Positions 46,165 to 55,398 of a stretch of 64,000 nt of DNA are shown here, piece by piece. The position numbers and the translations under genes were made by a program. The DNA is from an uncultured bacterium (GTDB taxonomy: Bacteria > Bacteroidota > Rhodothermia > Rhodothermales > UBA10348). The first letter of the stretch is position 1, and each line of letters starts with the position of its first letter. Under the pieces are notes generated by a model, which was given only the letters and a program-made list of their open reading frames with translations, ran no database searches and was not told the DNA's origin. The stretch lies in assembly GCA_943788505.1 (NCBI GenBank), contig CALSQR010000002.1, positions 757,213-821,212 on the forward strand. The letters run 5' to 3'.

Positions 46165-46563
46165 TCACAAGCGCAGGACGTTCCCTGATTCGGGAGAAGT
46201 GAGGCCAGGTAGTTTCCGTGACCACTGGGAGAGTTCTTTACCCGAAGAACTGGGCAGAATCAAGCCTTTAGAATGGACAACGTTTCCTTTTCCGACAACC
46301 ATTCGTGGCGCCGAGAGTGCTTCTTTAGCGCCGCCATGGTTAGTGCAACAGCCCAGGCAGTCATCGTGAGAATGATCAGAATCAGACTCTGACGTGGTGG
46401 TCAAACAGACCGCGATAGGTATCGCCCCGCTGCTCATCTCTTGAGAGGAGGCCGTTTCCTCGCTCGGCGCATTCATACTCGCATGGTGCTCATGCCCACT
46501 TGCTTGCGAGGACGTCGCAAACAGAAGACAAACAAAAAGCACTATGGTGATGCGCAGGTACAT
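46165..46563 (-). CDS. small exported His/Cys-rich protein, putative metal-binding
   Basis: The 132-residue protein has a signal peptide (MYLRITIVLFVCLLFATSSQA) followed by HEHH, then a DHSHDDCLGCCTNHGG cluster at about residues 64-80. A hydrophobic stretch (AIPIAVCL) precedes it. It resembles the short Cys/His-rich proteins that head copper operons in Bacteroidota. It is encoded 72 bases upstream of the outer-membrane factor and 55 bases downstream of ftsX. The His-rich N-terminus and CxCC-type motif suggest capture or sensing of copper, but this is inference. Confidence 0.7.
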   Translation of the reverse strand: MYLRITIVLFVCLLFATSSQASGHEHHASMNAPSEETASSQEMSSGAIPIAVCLTTTSESDSDHSHDDCLGCCTNHGGAKEALSAPRMVVGKGNVVHSKGLILPSSSGKELSQWSRKLPGLTSPESGNVLRL

Positions 46564-46618
46564 GGCCTAAAGATACGGATAGACAGATCATGAATCATCA
46601 CGAGGGGCAGGAGCTCAA

Positions 46619-47494
46619 TCAATGCAGCGAGATGTGCTTCAAAAATCGTCTGACTGCACTTTCTGACCCGACCCATCCGAGCAGGAATCCAGCAAAAAGC
46701 ATCAAGAAGGCAAACATGATCACAGATGAAGCTTCCATCCCTGCCAGTTGCGGCACATAGGTGCGAGCGACTACGTGTAAAACCCAAAGAATAAAAATGG
46801 CCAAAACCGACGAAATGAGGCCTTGAAGAATACCTTCAACGATGAATGGCTTCCGGATAAACCCGTCTGTAGCGCCCACCAGTTTCATGGTTCGAATCAT
46901 CAAACGCCGGGAGTAGATGGCGAGCCGGATGGTATTGGCTACCAAGAAGATGGAGGCAATCAGGACTAAAAAACAGATCGAAAACCCGATCATGGACAAC
47001 AGCTGAAGGTTGTCTTGCACTTTGGCAAGAAGCGGCCTGTTATAGACCACCTCATCAACTCGATTCCAACTCGAAAATTCAGTCACGAGAGAATTCAAGC
47101 TGTCGGTGTTGACGTAGGCCGGTTCAACTCGCACCCGGATGGAAGCTGGTAGAAATGCCCCGTCGAAGAAAACTTCTGCTTCCTCTCCAAACTCCTCCCG
47201 GAAAATCTCTTGTGCACGCTCTCGTGAGATATACTCCGTCTCGGCAACACCTGGTGTGGCTTGCGCTCTTTGATAGAGCGCTTCTGCCATCTCGTTGGTC
47301 GTGTCTTCTAGAAACAGTTCGACCTCACCGACTCGCTGCTTTAACCATTCCGATACGCCGCGCGCTTGCCAAGTAATGATCACGAACAATCCTACCATTA
47401 CCAGCGCCACCGTCATGGCACTAGTAGCCGCTACGGAGGAGAAACTAGCCCTCCGGAATCCGGCCAACCCTTCTTTTATGGCGTATGGTATCAT
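46619..47494 (-). CDS. ftsX: cell division protein FtsX
   Basis: FtsX with FtsE couples septal peptidoglycan hydrolysis to ATP use. The 291-residue protein has an N-terminal helix (ATSAMTVALVMVGLFVIITW), a periplasmic domain (VELFLEDTTNEMAEALYQRA, EYISRERAQEIFREEFGE) and three C-terminal helices with the conserved NTIRLAIYSRRLMIRTMKLVGAT shortened here. Length is typical. No ftsE gene is adjacent; in Bacteroidota ftsX is often separate. It is upstream of the metal-efflux operon on the same strand, with 55 bases to the next gene, so read-through is possible. Confidence 0.93.
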   Translation of the reverse strand: MIPYAIKEGLAGFRRASFSSVAATSAMTVALVMVGLFVIITWQARGVSEWLKQRVGEVELFLEDTTNEMAEALYQRAQATPGVAETEYISRERAQEIFREEFGEEAEVFFDGAFLPASIRVRVEPAYVNTDSLNSLVTEFSSWNRVDEVVYNRPLLAKVQDNLQLLSMIGFSICFLVLIASIFLVANTIRLAIYSRRLMIRTMKLVGATDGFIRKPFIVEGILQGLISSVLAIFILWVLHVVARTYVPQLAGMEASSVIMFAFLMLFAGFLLGWVGSESAVRRFLKHISLH

Positions 47495-47546
47495 TTTTAG
47501 ATGTGCGATGACATAGTTGGAAGCACCCTCAACCCCGTCACTGATC

Positions 47547-50237
47547 CTACATTCCTGGCATTAACATGACTGCATTGATCAGCATACGAGTAGGGCCAAG
47601 CCAGAACATCCGATACTGTGTCTTGTCAAGCAAGAGAATAACCTTTCCTTGTCCAAGGGACTGTACGGCTGCAAACGTCTTCCCAGCAAGCTTTTCCTGG
47701 ATTTCGTCTGATGCAAATCCCGAAGCCAGTAGATTGCCTGCGTCTTTGTCGTAATACCCGACCGTCTCCATCGAAGCAGACGGCATGAATGCGTCGGTGC
47801 CGAATTTCAGGGAATACAATTCATCTGGCATTCCAGCGGCCAGCGGATGAGAATTGTCGAGCACAGCGCGGAAAGCGGAACCCGAGACCCGCCGCGTGTT
47901 CGTTGAGTCTCTTCTGTCCTCGTACCGAGTATAAAATCGTTCTTCTATGACTTCGGTGTCTTCTTCGTCCTCCTTGTCATCACCTTCGCTCGGGCTCTTT
48001 ACCATCGCAATACTTGTCATACCAGAGCGGGCATTAGTAAGCCATACGGCTGAGCTTTCGCTTCCGATAAGCGTGCCACCTGCGCGAACCCACCTAGACA
48101 ATCGATCCATCTGTGTACTATCGATCAGCGAGGAAGCATTGCCCGATGGCATAATGAGCACATCGTACTCATCTAGATCCATCGAGGTCAAGCGACTACC
48201 ACGAACACGGTCGATTCCCCATTCCACACGTTGGTCGAACAGGTACCAAATCTGCCCAGCGGTCTCAGTGCCAAATGGACGATCCATAAGAAGACCCACA
48301 CTCGGCTCTTCGATGACTCGTGCATCCGAAGAGGCAAGATCTATACCTCGGTCAACGCGAGACACGTCATACCCGTCGATCAGCACACCAGCCTCGGTAG
48401 CAATCTTCTCCATATCGGCCGAAATACGATCCATTCGGTCTCGATTCCGCCCGTTCAGAACGATAAGCGTTCCAACGGAATAGTCTTTTTCACCGACACC
48501 AAAGGTCTTGCGGGCAGAACGGACATTATATCCGGCCTCCCATAGCATGCCCAGTGCTTTTGGCGCATTGTTTTGCCGCCAGTCCATTACGTAGGCGTAG
48601 CGAGCATCTGAGTTGTCGACCGCACCAGATCGAGTAGGCAGACTTGAGACCGCCTCAGTGCTCACGCGCAGTGGCGCCTCGGTCCAAGCCGCCCCCGTCA
48701 GGTTAAAGGCTAGCGGTACGGACCATGTGGACATATCATACATGTCGTAGGACTCGATCTCCATCTGCCGTTGCATCAAGGTGTTGACCATGATGTGACG
48801 CGCCTGATCGGTGCGAACGACCCACGTGCCTGCCTTGAACGTATGCCGACCGGACTTCGTTGACCAGTAGTCCTTCGCCTCCACCGTTGCATCACTAGTC
48901 AATCGTTCCACTTGGATTCCGTGACTCAGAAGCAGCGCTATGACATCAAAGACGTATCCGTTTCCACCGTCATCTGGAATGAAATAAGCGGTGGTTGCAC
49001 TTTCTGTTGTCGATGGGTCGAAGAAAGAACGGTAGTACTCAAGAAGCTCTTCGCGGTGTCGCACGGAAGCTTCCACGACAGCAATCGACGTCGCAAAGTG
49101 ATCCCATGCACGCTGACGAAGTGTGAGAATCTGATCATCGTTAGTTTCTACAGCTCGGCCTCCACGACTATGGCCACCTTGTTCGGCTAACATGCCAATA
49201 CCGCCCATCATGCTCGGATAGGAGGAGCCGTACCCGGGATAGAAGAATTCAAATGCCTCCCGAGTAAAGTAATTGACCTGATTGTCAGCGAGGGCTTCCC
49301 CACTAGCCCGGCCAAACATGTCCGCCCACGATTCATAGGCATCCGGAAGATTCAAATTGCGGGGAGCCTTGCCAGGCATCGTGAAATAGTTGTTATCGAA
49401 TCCTTGCTCGTGATAGTCCATGTGGACCTGAGGTGTCCACTGCTGATACAGATCGATGCGACCTTGAGACTCGGGATGGACCAACCACATCCAGTCCCTA
49501 TTCAGGTCAAACCAATAGTGATTCGTGCGTCCACCCGGGAAGGGCTCATCGTGCTCGATGTCCAGGCTATTTACTCGCAACTGGTTTGCCTGCATAGACT
49601 TGTACCAGTAAACATATCGGTCGCGCCCATCCGGATTGAGTGTTGGGTCGATAACCACGACGGACTCATTCAAAAGGGCCATCGTCGCTTCGTCCGTACC
49701 CGAGGCAAGTAGATAGAGCACCTCTAAAGCAGACTCCGTGCTTGAAGGCTCGTTGCCGTGGACGTTGTAGCTGAGCCACGTTACGACCGGATTGTTCGCG
49801 ATCAGGTTGGCTGCTTCAGCTCCTGGCGTGGAGGGATCGGCGATCCGTGCGTTCGCTTGACGAATCTCCTCTAGACGAGCATGATTCTCAGGACTCGTCA
49901 CAATAAGTGCATGCAAAGGCCGATTCTCGTAGGAACGGGCATACTCGACGAGCATAACCCGATCTGATGCTTCAGACAGGGCATATAGATACCGCGTTAC
50001 ATCTGCATAGAGTGTGTATTCCGCGCCTGTCTCCCGATGCAGAACATCTGCTGGAGAAGGAATAGATGGGTCTCGAGGTACATCCGTCGCAAACTGAAAG
50101 GGCTCGGGTAGTAGCACCGACTGACTATCCGTTGACGTCAGGCCGGCTTGAGCGGCATCCTGGGCGCTGGCCCCAAGGACGGGCACGAGCATCATGATTG
50201 GGAGCAGAAGAAATAGGCGGCGAAAGCAAGTTGGCAT
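47547..50237 (-). CDS. large secreted M14 metallocarboxypeptidase
   Basis: The start is ATG 50237, giving a signal peptide (MPTCFRRLFLLLPIMMLVPVLG). The 896-residue protein has an M14 zinc carboxypeptidase domain at about residues 60-380 with the zinc motif VHGNEPSSTESALE (HxxE), the DPTLNPDGRDRY segment and HMDYHEQG (third zinc ligand). The C-terminal half (about 400-896) is a class I glutamine amidotransferase-like/GATase1-like region common in this Bacteroidota group. It should act outside the cytoplasm on peptides. No T9SS tail is seen. Confidence 0.88.
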   Translation of the reverse strand: MPTCFRRLFLLLPIMMLVPVLGASAQDAAQAGLTSTDSQSVLLPEPFQFATDVPRDPSIPSPADVLHRETGAEYTLYADVTRYLYALSEASDRVMLVEYARSYENRPLHALIVTSPENHARLEEIRQANARIADPSTPGAEAANLIANNPVVTWLSYNVHGNEPSSTESALEVLYLLASGTDEATMALLNESVVVIDPTLNPDGRDRYVYWYKSMQANQLRVNSLDIEHDEPFPGGRTNHYWFDLNRDWMWLVHPESQGRIDLYQQWTPQVHMDYHEQGFDNNYFTMPGKAPRNLNLPDAYESWADMFGRASGEALADNQVNYFTREAFEFFYPGYGSSYPSMMGGIGMLAEQGGHSRGGRAVETNDDQILTLRQRAWDHFATSIAVVEASVRHREELLEYYRSFFDPSTTESATTAYFIPDDGGNGYVFDVIALLLSHGIQVERLTSDATVEAKDYWSTKSGRHTFKAGTWVVRTDQARHIMVNTLMQRQMEIESYDMYDMSTWSVPLAFNLTGAAWTEAPLRVSTEAVSSLPTRSGAVDNSDARYAYVMDWRQNNAPKALGMLWEAGYNVRSARKTFGVGEKDYSVGTLIVLNGRNRDRMDRISADMEKIATEAGVLIDGYDVSRVDRGIDLASSDARVIEEPSVGLLMDRPFGTETAGQIWYLFDQRVEWGIDRVRGSRLTSMDLDEYDVLIMPSGNASSLIDSTQMDRLSRWVRAGGTLIGSESSAVWLTNARSGMTSIAMVKSPSEGDDKEDEEDTEVIEERFYTRYEDRRDSTNTRRVSGSAFRAVLDNSHPLAAGMPDELYSLKFGTDAFMPSASMETVGYYDKDAGNLLASGFASDEIQEKLAGKTFAAVQSLGQGKVILLLDKTQYRMFWLGPTRMLINAVMLMPGM

Positions 50238-50392
50238 GGAGGTGCAGATAGGTTGGGCGCGAGACAAATTATTGTGGTCGGAAAGCGCGCTGTCGTTCGG
50301 AGCGCGAGACTCCTCTAGCGAAGGTCAAAATAGTACATCCGCGGCATTAGCGTGCAGGTGTCTCACTGCAAATGTGTTTCGAACAAAGTCAC

Positions 50393-51982
50393 TTAGTGTT
50401 GCACCAAAAAAGAAGCCCGTACCAACCGGCCTCCGAATTCCAGTTCAACGCCGTACCAGCCGTTTTTCAGGCTCGACACATCAAGTGCGATTCGCTCAGC
50501 AGCACCCACCGAGCTCTCCATAACCGAAGACGCAAGAACGGTTCGTCCTAGCGCATCGACGATTTGCCAACGGGAGCTTCCTTGAGCGCCGGCGGGTAGC
50601 TGGAACGCATCTTTGTCCCATCCCAGATTCAGCGTCTGACCAACAGGATTGGGCCACAGGTCAATCGCAAGGCTCTCGCCAGGCTGTTCGGACCGTTCCA
50701 CATCAACTGACAGCACATAAATCCCTCGAGCGACAAATATTTGCTCCACCATGCCCGCAACGTTGGGGCCATACAACGCGCTAGCTGTTTCGAGGACATC
50801 TGCCAGAGCAGACCGAAAATCACCGGTGGCGCTGTGTAGCCGCACCGCCCCCAACGCGATGCGGTCTGCCTGATCAGGGCCCAGCGCCGTCCGCATGTCC
50901 CAAAGAGCCGCTCCCCAAATCATCCCCCAGACATACGGATTGGTGAAGTTATTCCACGACATCTTGCATTTGAGGTCCCCCTCGTGAAAGCGGGTACAAA
51001 CACCATACTTGAGTGAATCCGAAGGACTTCCATCGTTCCAAACCCACGCTTCGAAATCCAGATTCAGCGTCCGCAGATCTGTGGTATTCGCCGGCCCGAC
51101 GCACTGCTGCCGAGGTGGGCACGTCACAAGCCAGTCCCCAATCCGCTCATCATTCGTGTACGTGGCGGTGAAGTAATCGGCGTAGGCTTCATGTAGTGCT
51201 CGCGTCTGTTCACTTGAACCGACTGGCGATGTAAACCCCTGCGACGAAATGGCCAAATGGGCATATTCGTGATAGATCAGATCTTCCGAGAGGGCTGAGT
51301 TCTTCATAAAAATGTCCCCAACACCGAGCTTCATGACGCGGTTGGGCCAATCCGCGAAGCCCCCATCGCCGGCAACATGCACACGTGCTTCGGCTTGGAA
51401 GTCGATATCTACGCCAAGCCAGTCGATCCAGAACTCGCGGACAAACCGGTCTACATGCCAATACACATTCACCGCATCGAACTGAGGACATTCGCTCAGA
51501 TCCACGATGCACATCACCGCATTAGTAGTATCCGCTGTAAAACGAAAGTCGGTTCCGTTTATCCCACCGCCGGATGCCGCAACTCCGGGACCGTCAAGGC
51601 GGTCACTTCCGACCCTGACATACTCTCCTTCCAGGCGTGTGCCATCCCCAAAAAGTCCTTGGAGTTCAACCTCTTCAGCATCGCCCAGACCTGGGTTTGA
51701 TCGAAAAACAGTAGCCGGGATGGACACTCCGGACCCTGCAACTGACGCACGAGGAAGGAAGCTTCCTGGCGATGGATTCTTAGGCTCCGCTGCACTGTGC
51801 GCCATCAATCCAGATTCCATCCAAGCGACGGACAGCACCCTATCCACCGGACAAAACGCGCCAGAATTCGCTGGCTGAACCTCTTCGGGTCGCATCGACT
51901 GCGACGTCTCCTGCTGGGCCACGACAGATCCCACCTGCAACGGAACGAGAAGTGCAGCCAAGAAGATGACTCGGTGGAACAC
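50393..51982 (-). CDS. secreted gluzincin metalloprotease with T9SS sorting domain
   Basis: The start is set at GTG 51982, which gives a signal peptide (FHRVIFLAALLVPLQVGSVVA); the frame is open farther upstream without signal features. The 529-residue protein has the zinc motif HEYAH at residues 238-242 and a downstream ALHEAYADYF (third ligand Glu 265), a gluzincin layout like thermolysin/fungalysin relatives. The last ~90 residues (WPNPVGQTLNLGWDKD, IVDALGRTVL, LKNGWYGVELEFGGRLVRASFLV) are a type A T9SS C-terminal sorting domain. This implies export to the cell surface by the type IX system, limited to Bacteroidota and relatives. Confidence 0.88.
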   Translation of the reverse strand: MFHRVIFLAALLVPLQVGSVVAQQETSQSMRPEEVQPANSGAFCPVDRVLSVAWMESGLMAHSAAEPKNPSPGSFLPRASVAGSGVSIPATVFRSNPGLGDAEEVELQGLFGDGTRLEGEYVRVGSDRLDGPGVAASGGGINGTDFRFTADTTNAVMCIVDLSECPQFDAVNVYWHVDRFVREFWIDWLGVDIDFQAEARVHVAGDGGFADWPNRVMKLGVGDIFMKNSALSEDLIYHEYAHLAISSQGFTSPVGSSEQTRALHEAYADYFTATYTNDERIGDWLVTCPPRQQCVGPANTTDLRTLNLDFEAWVWNDGSPSDSLKYGVCTRFHEGDLKCKMSWNNFTNPYVWGMIWGAALWDMRTALGPDQADRIALGAVRLHSATGDFRSALADVLETASALYGPNVAGMVEQIFVARGIYVLSVDVERSEQPGESLAIDLWPNPVGQTLNLGWDKDAFQLPAGAQGSSRWQIVDALGRTVLASSVMESSVGAAERIALDVSSLKNGWYGVELEFGGRLVRASFLVQH

Positions 51983-52049
51983 GTGATCGACAGGACAAGT
52001 GAGGAGGACGCGTGGCCTGACTTGGACGATAGATTTTGCCGCCTGTGAC

Positions 52050-52538
52050 TTAGTCGATCGCTTCGAACCGGTTTGCAGAACGATTCTTGCGGACATGCTC
52101 TGGATCGAAGATCTGGCCATTCATTGCAAGATAAACGCCAGGACCCAAGGACTGAACCGCACCCACAGCCACACCGATATTGAATTCGGCATCCGTCTCG
52201 CGGAATCGGGCCGGAGATAGAGAACCTACTAGCACGATAGTGCGTCGTTTGCTGACTTCGGCTAGGGCTTTCGCCGTCTCGACCATCGTGTCTGTCCCAT
52301 GGGTTACGATGATCCGATCAGACTGGGCAGACTCGGCAGCCCTTGCAATAGCTTGGCGATCCTCATCCGTAATCTCAAGACTATCCTTGTAGAAGAGCTC
52401 TACGAGGTCCATCTCGATCGTCGCTCCAACCCGCTCGAGGATAGACTTGATCTGCGGATCACCCACCTTGTAGTCACTTTTTGCATCGAAGTACACCTTA
52501 TCGATGGTTCCTCCCGTGGTGATGATCGAGATTTTCAT
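52050..52538 (-). CDS. asparaginase-domain protein, short form
   Basis: The start is ATG 52538 (MKISIITTGGTIDKVYFDAKS). The 162-residue protein has the two active-site motifs of bacterial asparaginases, TTGGTID and VTHGTDTMVETAKAL, but it ends after the N-terminal domain (asparaginases are usually about 330 residues). The family includes such one-domain proteins in several phyla. Without the C-terminal domain, activity on asparagine is uncertain. It is downstream of hutI (59 bases) on the same strand and may be co-transcribed with the hut genes. Confidence 0.82.
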   Translation of the reverse strand: MKISIITTGGTIDKVYFDAKSDYKVGDPQIKSILERVGATIEMDLVELFYKDSLEITDEDRQAIARAAESAQSDRIIVTHGTDTMVETAKALAEVSKRRTIVLVGSLSPARFRETDAEFNIGVAVGAVQSLGPGVYLAMNGQIFDPEHVRKNRSANRFEAID

Positions 52539-52597
52539 GGGCGATGTGACTAGAAGCAGAGTGAAATAAAGAAAGCTGACCAGACGCACTGGCTAGG

Positions 52598-53881
52598 TTA
52601 GTGAATCCGGTTGCCGTTGATCCATGTGGCTTCACAGACATTGGGTCGGAAATGATACATCCACTCGTCCACATTGTCTGCAGAAAGTTCGACGAAGTCA
52701 GCACGCTTTCCTGGCTCTAAACTGCCTCGGTCCGATTCGCAATCTATTGCACGTGCTGCGATCAGTGTAGCACCCTTCAGCGCCTCCGCAGGAGTAAGAC
52801 GGCTCATGGTGCAGGCTAGCATCATGGCAAGTGGAAGGTCCCACGACGGCGCCGACCCCGGATTGAAGTCCGTTGCCACGGCAACTGAAACACCGTCCTC
52901 GACGAAAGCTCGGCCATTCATCGGAGGCTGATTCAAATAAAGGGACGCAAACGGAAGACAGACACCAACGGTGCCTGCCTGGGCCATGGCCTTTCTTCCC
53001 GCGGCCGACGTAAACTCGAGGTGATCGGCACTGATGGCTCCAAGCTCAGCTGCCAGTGCGCCTCCTCCTCCATCTCCCAACTGATCTACATGCAGCTTGG
53101 CTTTGAGGCCCAACGACTGCCCTACTCGCAGGATTCGACGTGCATCATCAGCAGTAAAAGCGCCCTCCTCAACAAAGATGTCATTGAACTGGGCAAGCCC
53201 CTCCTGCGCAACCGCAGGGAGCAGCTTTTCGCAGATCATTTGAATGTAACAATTTTTGTTACATTCATCTGTGTGAGGGACAACATGAGCTGCCAACAGT
53301 GTTTTTACAATACTTAGAGGGGTTTTTTCGGTTAAATCACGGTACACCCTCAGTACGCGGAGCTCATCTTCGTAGGACAAGCCGTAGCCCGTCTTGCACT
53401 CTACAGTAGTGACGCCCAACGCAGTCATTTGACCAAGATGATGCAAACAATGGGCGATCAAGTCCTCGGAAGAGGCCTCCCGCGTTTGGCGCATCGTCTT
53501 TCGGATGCCTCCGCCGGAGGCGGCGATATCCAGGTAATTCTCGCCGGCCAGTTTGCGCCTAAACTCGTCAGACCGCCAGCCACCAAACGCTAGATGCGTG
53601 TGGCAATCAACCAAACCAGGAATGACCATGTGGCCTTCTGCGGAATGGGTTTCTCGCTCTGCCACCTCAACCGGCAGCTCGTCCTGTGGCCCCACCCAAT
53701 CGATTACCCCACCATGCCAAGCGATAGCTGCATTCTCAAGGGGATGAATGTCAGCCTGCTGCCCCTCTGCCCGGCATGTCGCCAACCAACCGATGTCTCG
53801 GAGGACACCCGATCCTGTGAGGGTTCTACCGAAATGATCAGTACCAGATGGACGGATATCAGACAAGGTCGCACCCCACAC
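52598..53881 (-). CDS. hutI: imidazolonepropionase
   Basis: HutI opens the imidazolone ring in histidine breakdown. The 427-residue amidohydrolase has the zinc motif VIPGLVDCHTHLAFGG (HxH), later VECKTGYGL, AHVVP, HVDQLGDGGG and ATDFNPGSAP. Its start overlaps hutH by 23 bases. The stretch where the family usually reads YxxxxxxYI (after AHVVP) here is HTDECNKNCYIQM, and the DNA coding it is a 12-base perfect palindrome. Otherwise length and motif order are normal. Confidence 0.95.
   Translation of the reverse strand: MWGATLSDIRPSGTDHFGRTLTGSGVLRDIGWLATCRAEGQQADIHPLENAAIAWHGGVIDWVGPQDELPVEVAERETHSAEGHMVIPGLVDCHTHLAFGGWRSDEFRRKLAGENYLDIAASGGGIRKTMRQTREASSEDLIAHCLHHLGQMTALGVTTVECKTGYGLSYEDELRVLRVYRDLTEKTPLSIVKTLLAAHVVPHTDECNKNCYIQMICEKLLPAVAQEGLAQFNDIFVEEGAFTADDARRILRVGQSLGLKAKLHVDQLGDGGGGALAAELGAISADHLEFTSAAGRKAMAQAGTVGVCLPFASLYLNQPPMNGRAFVEDGVSVAVATDFNPGSAPSWDLPLAMMLACTMSRLTPAEALKGATLIAARAIDCESDRGSLEPGKRADFVELSADNVDEWMYHFRPNVCEATWINGNRIH
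53241..53267. repeat. perfect 12-base inverted repeat inside hutI
   Basis: TGAATGTAACAA and TTGTTACATTCA flank a TTT spacer. It lies in an AT-rich patch of a coding region (codons for DECNKNCYI), unlike the surrounding sequence. Confidence 0.9.
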
Positions 53882-55361
53882 TTTCTACGGCTGCTTGAAG
53901 CGCAGAGGATCGGATCAATTCCACACTTGGACCGAGGTCGTCTTGAAATAGATAATCAGCTTCCCGATGGGGAATCCGCTCACGAATGAGTTCGTGTGCT
54001 ACCTCGACCCCTCGACCCGGCTTCAGAGGAGACCGGTAGTCGAGCGCTTGTGCAGCCGTTAACAGTTCGATGGCAAACACGTGCTGCACGTTTTCCAGAA
54101 TCTGCAGGAGTTTGACCGCAGCGATGCTACCCATCGATACGTGGTCTTCCTGACCAAGCGATGTCGGTATCGAATCGACTGAAGCCGGATGGCACAAGAC
54201 TTTGTTTTCAGAAACCAACGCGGCTGCCGTGTACTGCGGAATCATAAACCCAGAATTCAGCCCCGTTTCCTGCATGAGTAGTCTTGGGAGCCCATCGTGT
54301 CCTTCGAGTAGCAAATACGTGCGCCGTTCCGAAATAGAGGCCAGTTCTGCCAAGGCAATGGCTGCGAAGTCAAGTACGAGCGCCAGCGGCTGCCCGTGGA
54401 AATTACCTCCACTGATGACATCGCCATCCTCAAAGACCAGCGGATTGTCCGTGACGGAGTTCATTTCTGTTTCCACAACGCCGACAGCAAAGGAAAGCGC
54501 ATCCCGACTTGCTCCATGGACCTGCGGTACACACCGGAGGCAATACGGATCCTGCACTTTCCCGCAGTCCCGATGGGATTCCAAGATTTCGCTCCCTGCA
54601 AGCAAGGCACGGAGGTTGGCAGCCACATTCCGTTGTCCCACATGGGGTCTGATATCATGAACTCGCGGATCAAATGGCGAACTGCTTCCTTGCAGCGCTT
54701 CCAAACTCATGGTGGCAAGGATGTCTGCGGTTCGGACTAGCTTGGTTGCCCGGTACAGGATCCAGGCAGCGTAAGCCGCCATGAACTGTGTACCGTTGAT
54801 GAGGCTCAGACCATCCTTAGCAGCTAGTTCAATAGGCTCAAGCCCTTGCTCCTTCAAAACCTCTGCCGCTGGTCGTTGTGATCCGTCCGGACCCCAAAAA
54901 TGCCCCATACCAATCAACGGAAGAGACATGTGCGCCAACGGGGCCAGATCACCCGATGCACCTACGCTACCTCGCGATGGCACGACAGGAATCAAGTCCC
55001 TACGCCCAAACTCGAGTAGCCGGTTAAATGTGCTTTCTGACACGCCCGAGTAACCGAGTCCAAGAGAATGAATCTTGAGTGCCAGCATCACCCGAGTGAT
55101 CTCTGGCAACACTGGAATCCCGACACCGACTGCGTGGCTAACCAGAAGATTGCGTTGTAGGTCGGACAGACGGCTGTCATCAACCCGCTTGTTAGCCAGT
55201 TTCCCAAAGCCAGTGTTCACACCGTAGATGGCTGACCCGTCAGCCATACGCCGTTCCAGCGTCTCTCGCGACTTCCGGATCCTCGAAGGATCTGTGTGGA
55301 GTAATTCCAACGACTGCTCGAGGTCCGTGTGCAGGTTGGCGATTGAAATGCGAAGGGCCAT
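53859..55361 (-). CDS. hutH: histidine ammonia-lyase
   Basis: HutH removes ammonia from histidine to give urocanate. The start is ATG 55361 (MALRISIANLHTDLEQ); the longer open frame upstream overlaps hutU. The 500-residue protein has the self-processing MIO triad Ala 135-Ser 136-Gly 137 in GSVGASGDLAPL, the YGVNTGFGKL loop, and the QDxVS-type region LGQEDHVSMGS. It lies 37 bases downstream of hutU and overlaps hutI. Length is typical. Confidence 0.97.
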   Translation of the reverse strand: MALRISIANLHTDLEQSLELLHTDPSRIRKSRETLERRMADGSAIYGVNTGFGKLANKRVDDSRLSDLQRNLLVSHAVGVGIPVLPEITRVMLALKIHSLGLGYSGVSESTFNRLLEFGRRDLIPVVPSRGSVGASGDLAPLAHMSLPLIGMGHFWGPDGSQRPAAEVLKEQGLEPIELAAKDGLSLINGTQFMAAYAAWILYRATKLVRTADILATMSLEALQGSSSPFDPRVHDIRPHVGQRNVAANLRALLAGSEILESHRDCGKVQDPYCLRCVPQVHGASRDALSFAVGVVETEMNSVTDNPLVFEDGDVISGGNFHGQPLALVLDFAAIALAELASISERRTYLLLEGHDGLPRLLMQETGLNSGFMIPQYTAAALVSENKVLCHPASVDSIPTSLGQEDHVSMGSIAAVKLLQILENVQHVFAIELLTAAQALDYRSPLKPGRGVEVAHELIRERIPHREADYLFQDDLGPSVELIRSSALQAAVESVGCDLV

Positions 55362-55398
55362 GCTAGTGCGTTTTCGGATGCTGTCGGATGAAAGGGAA

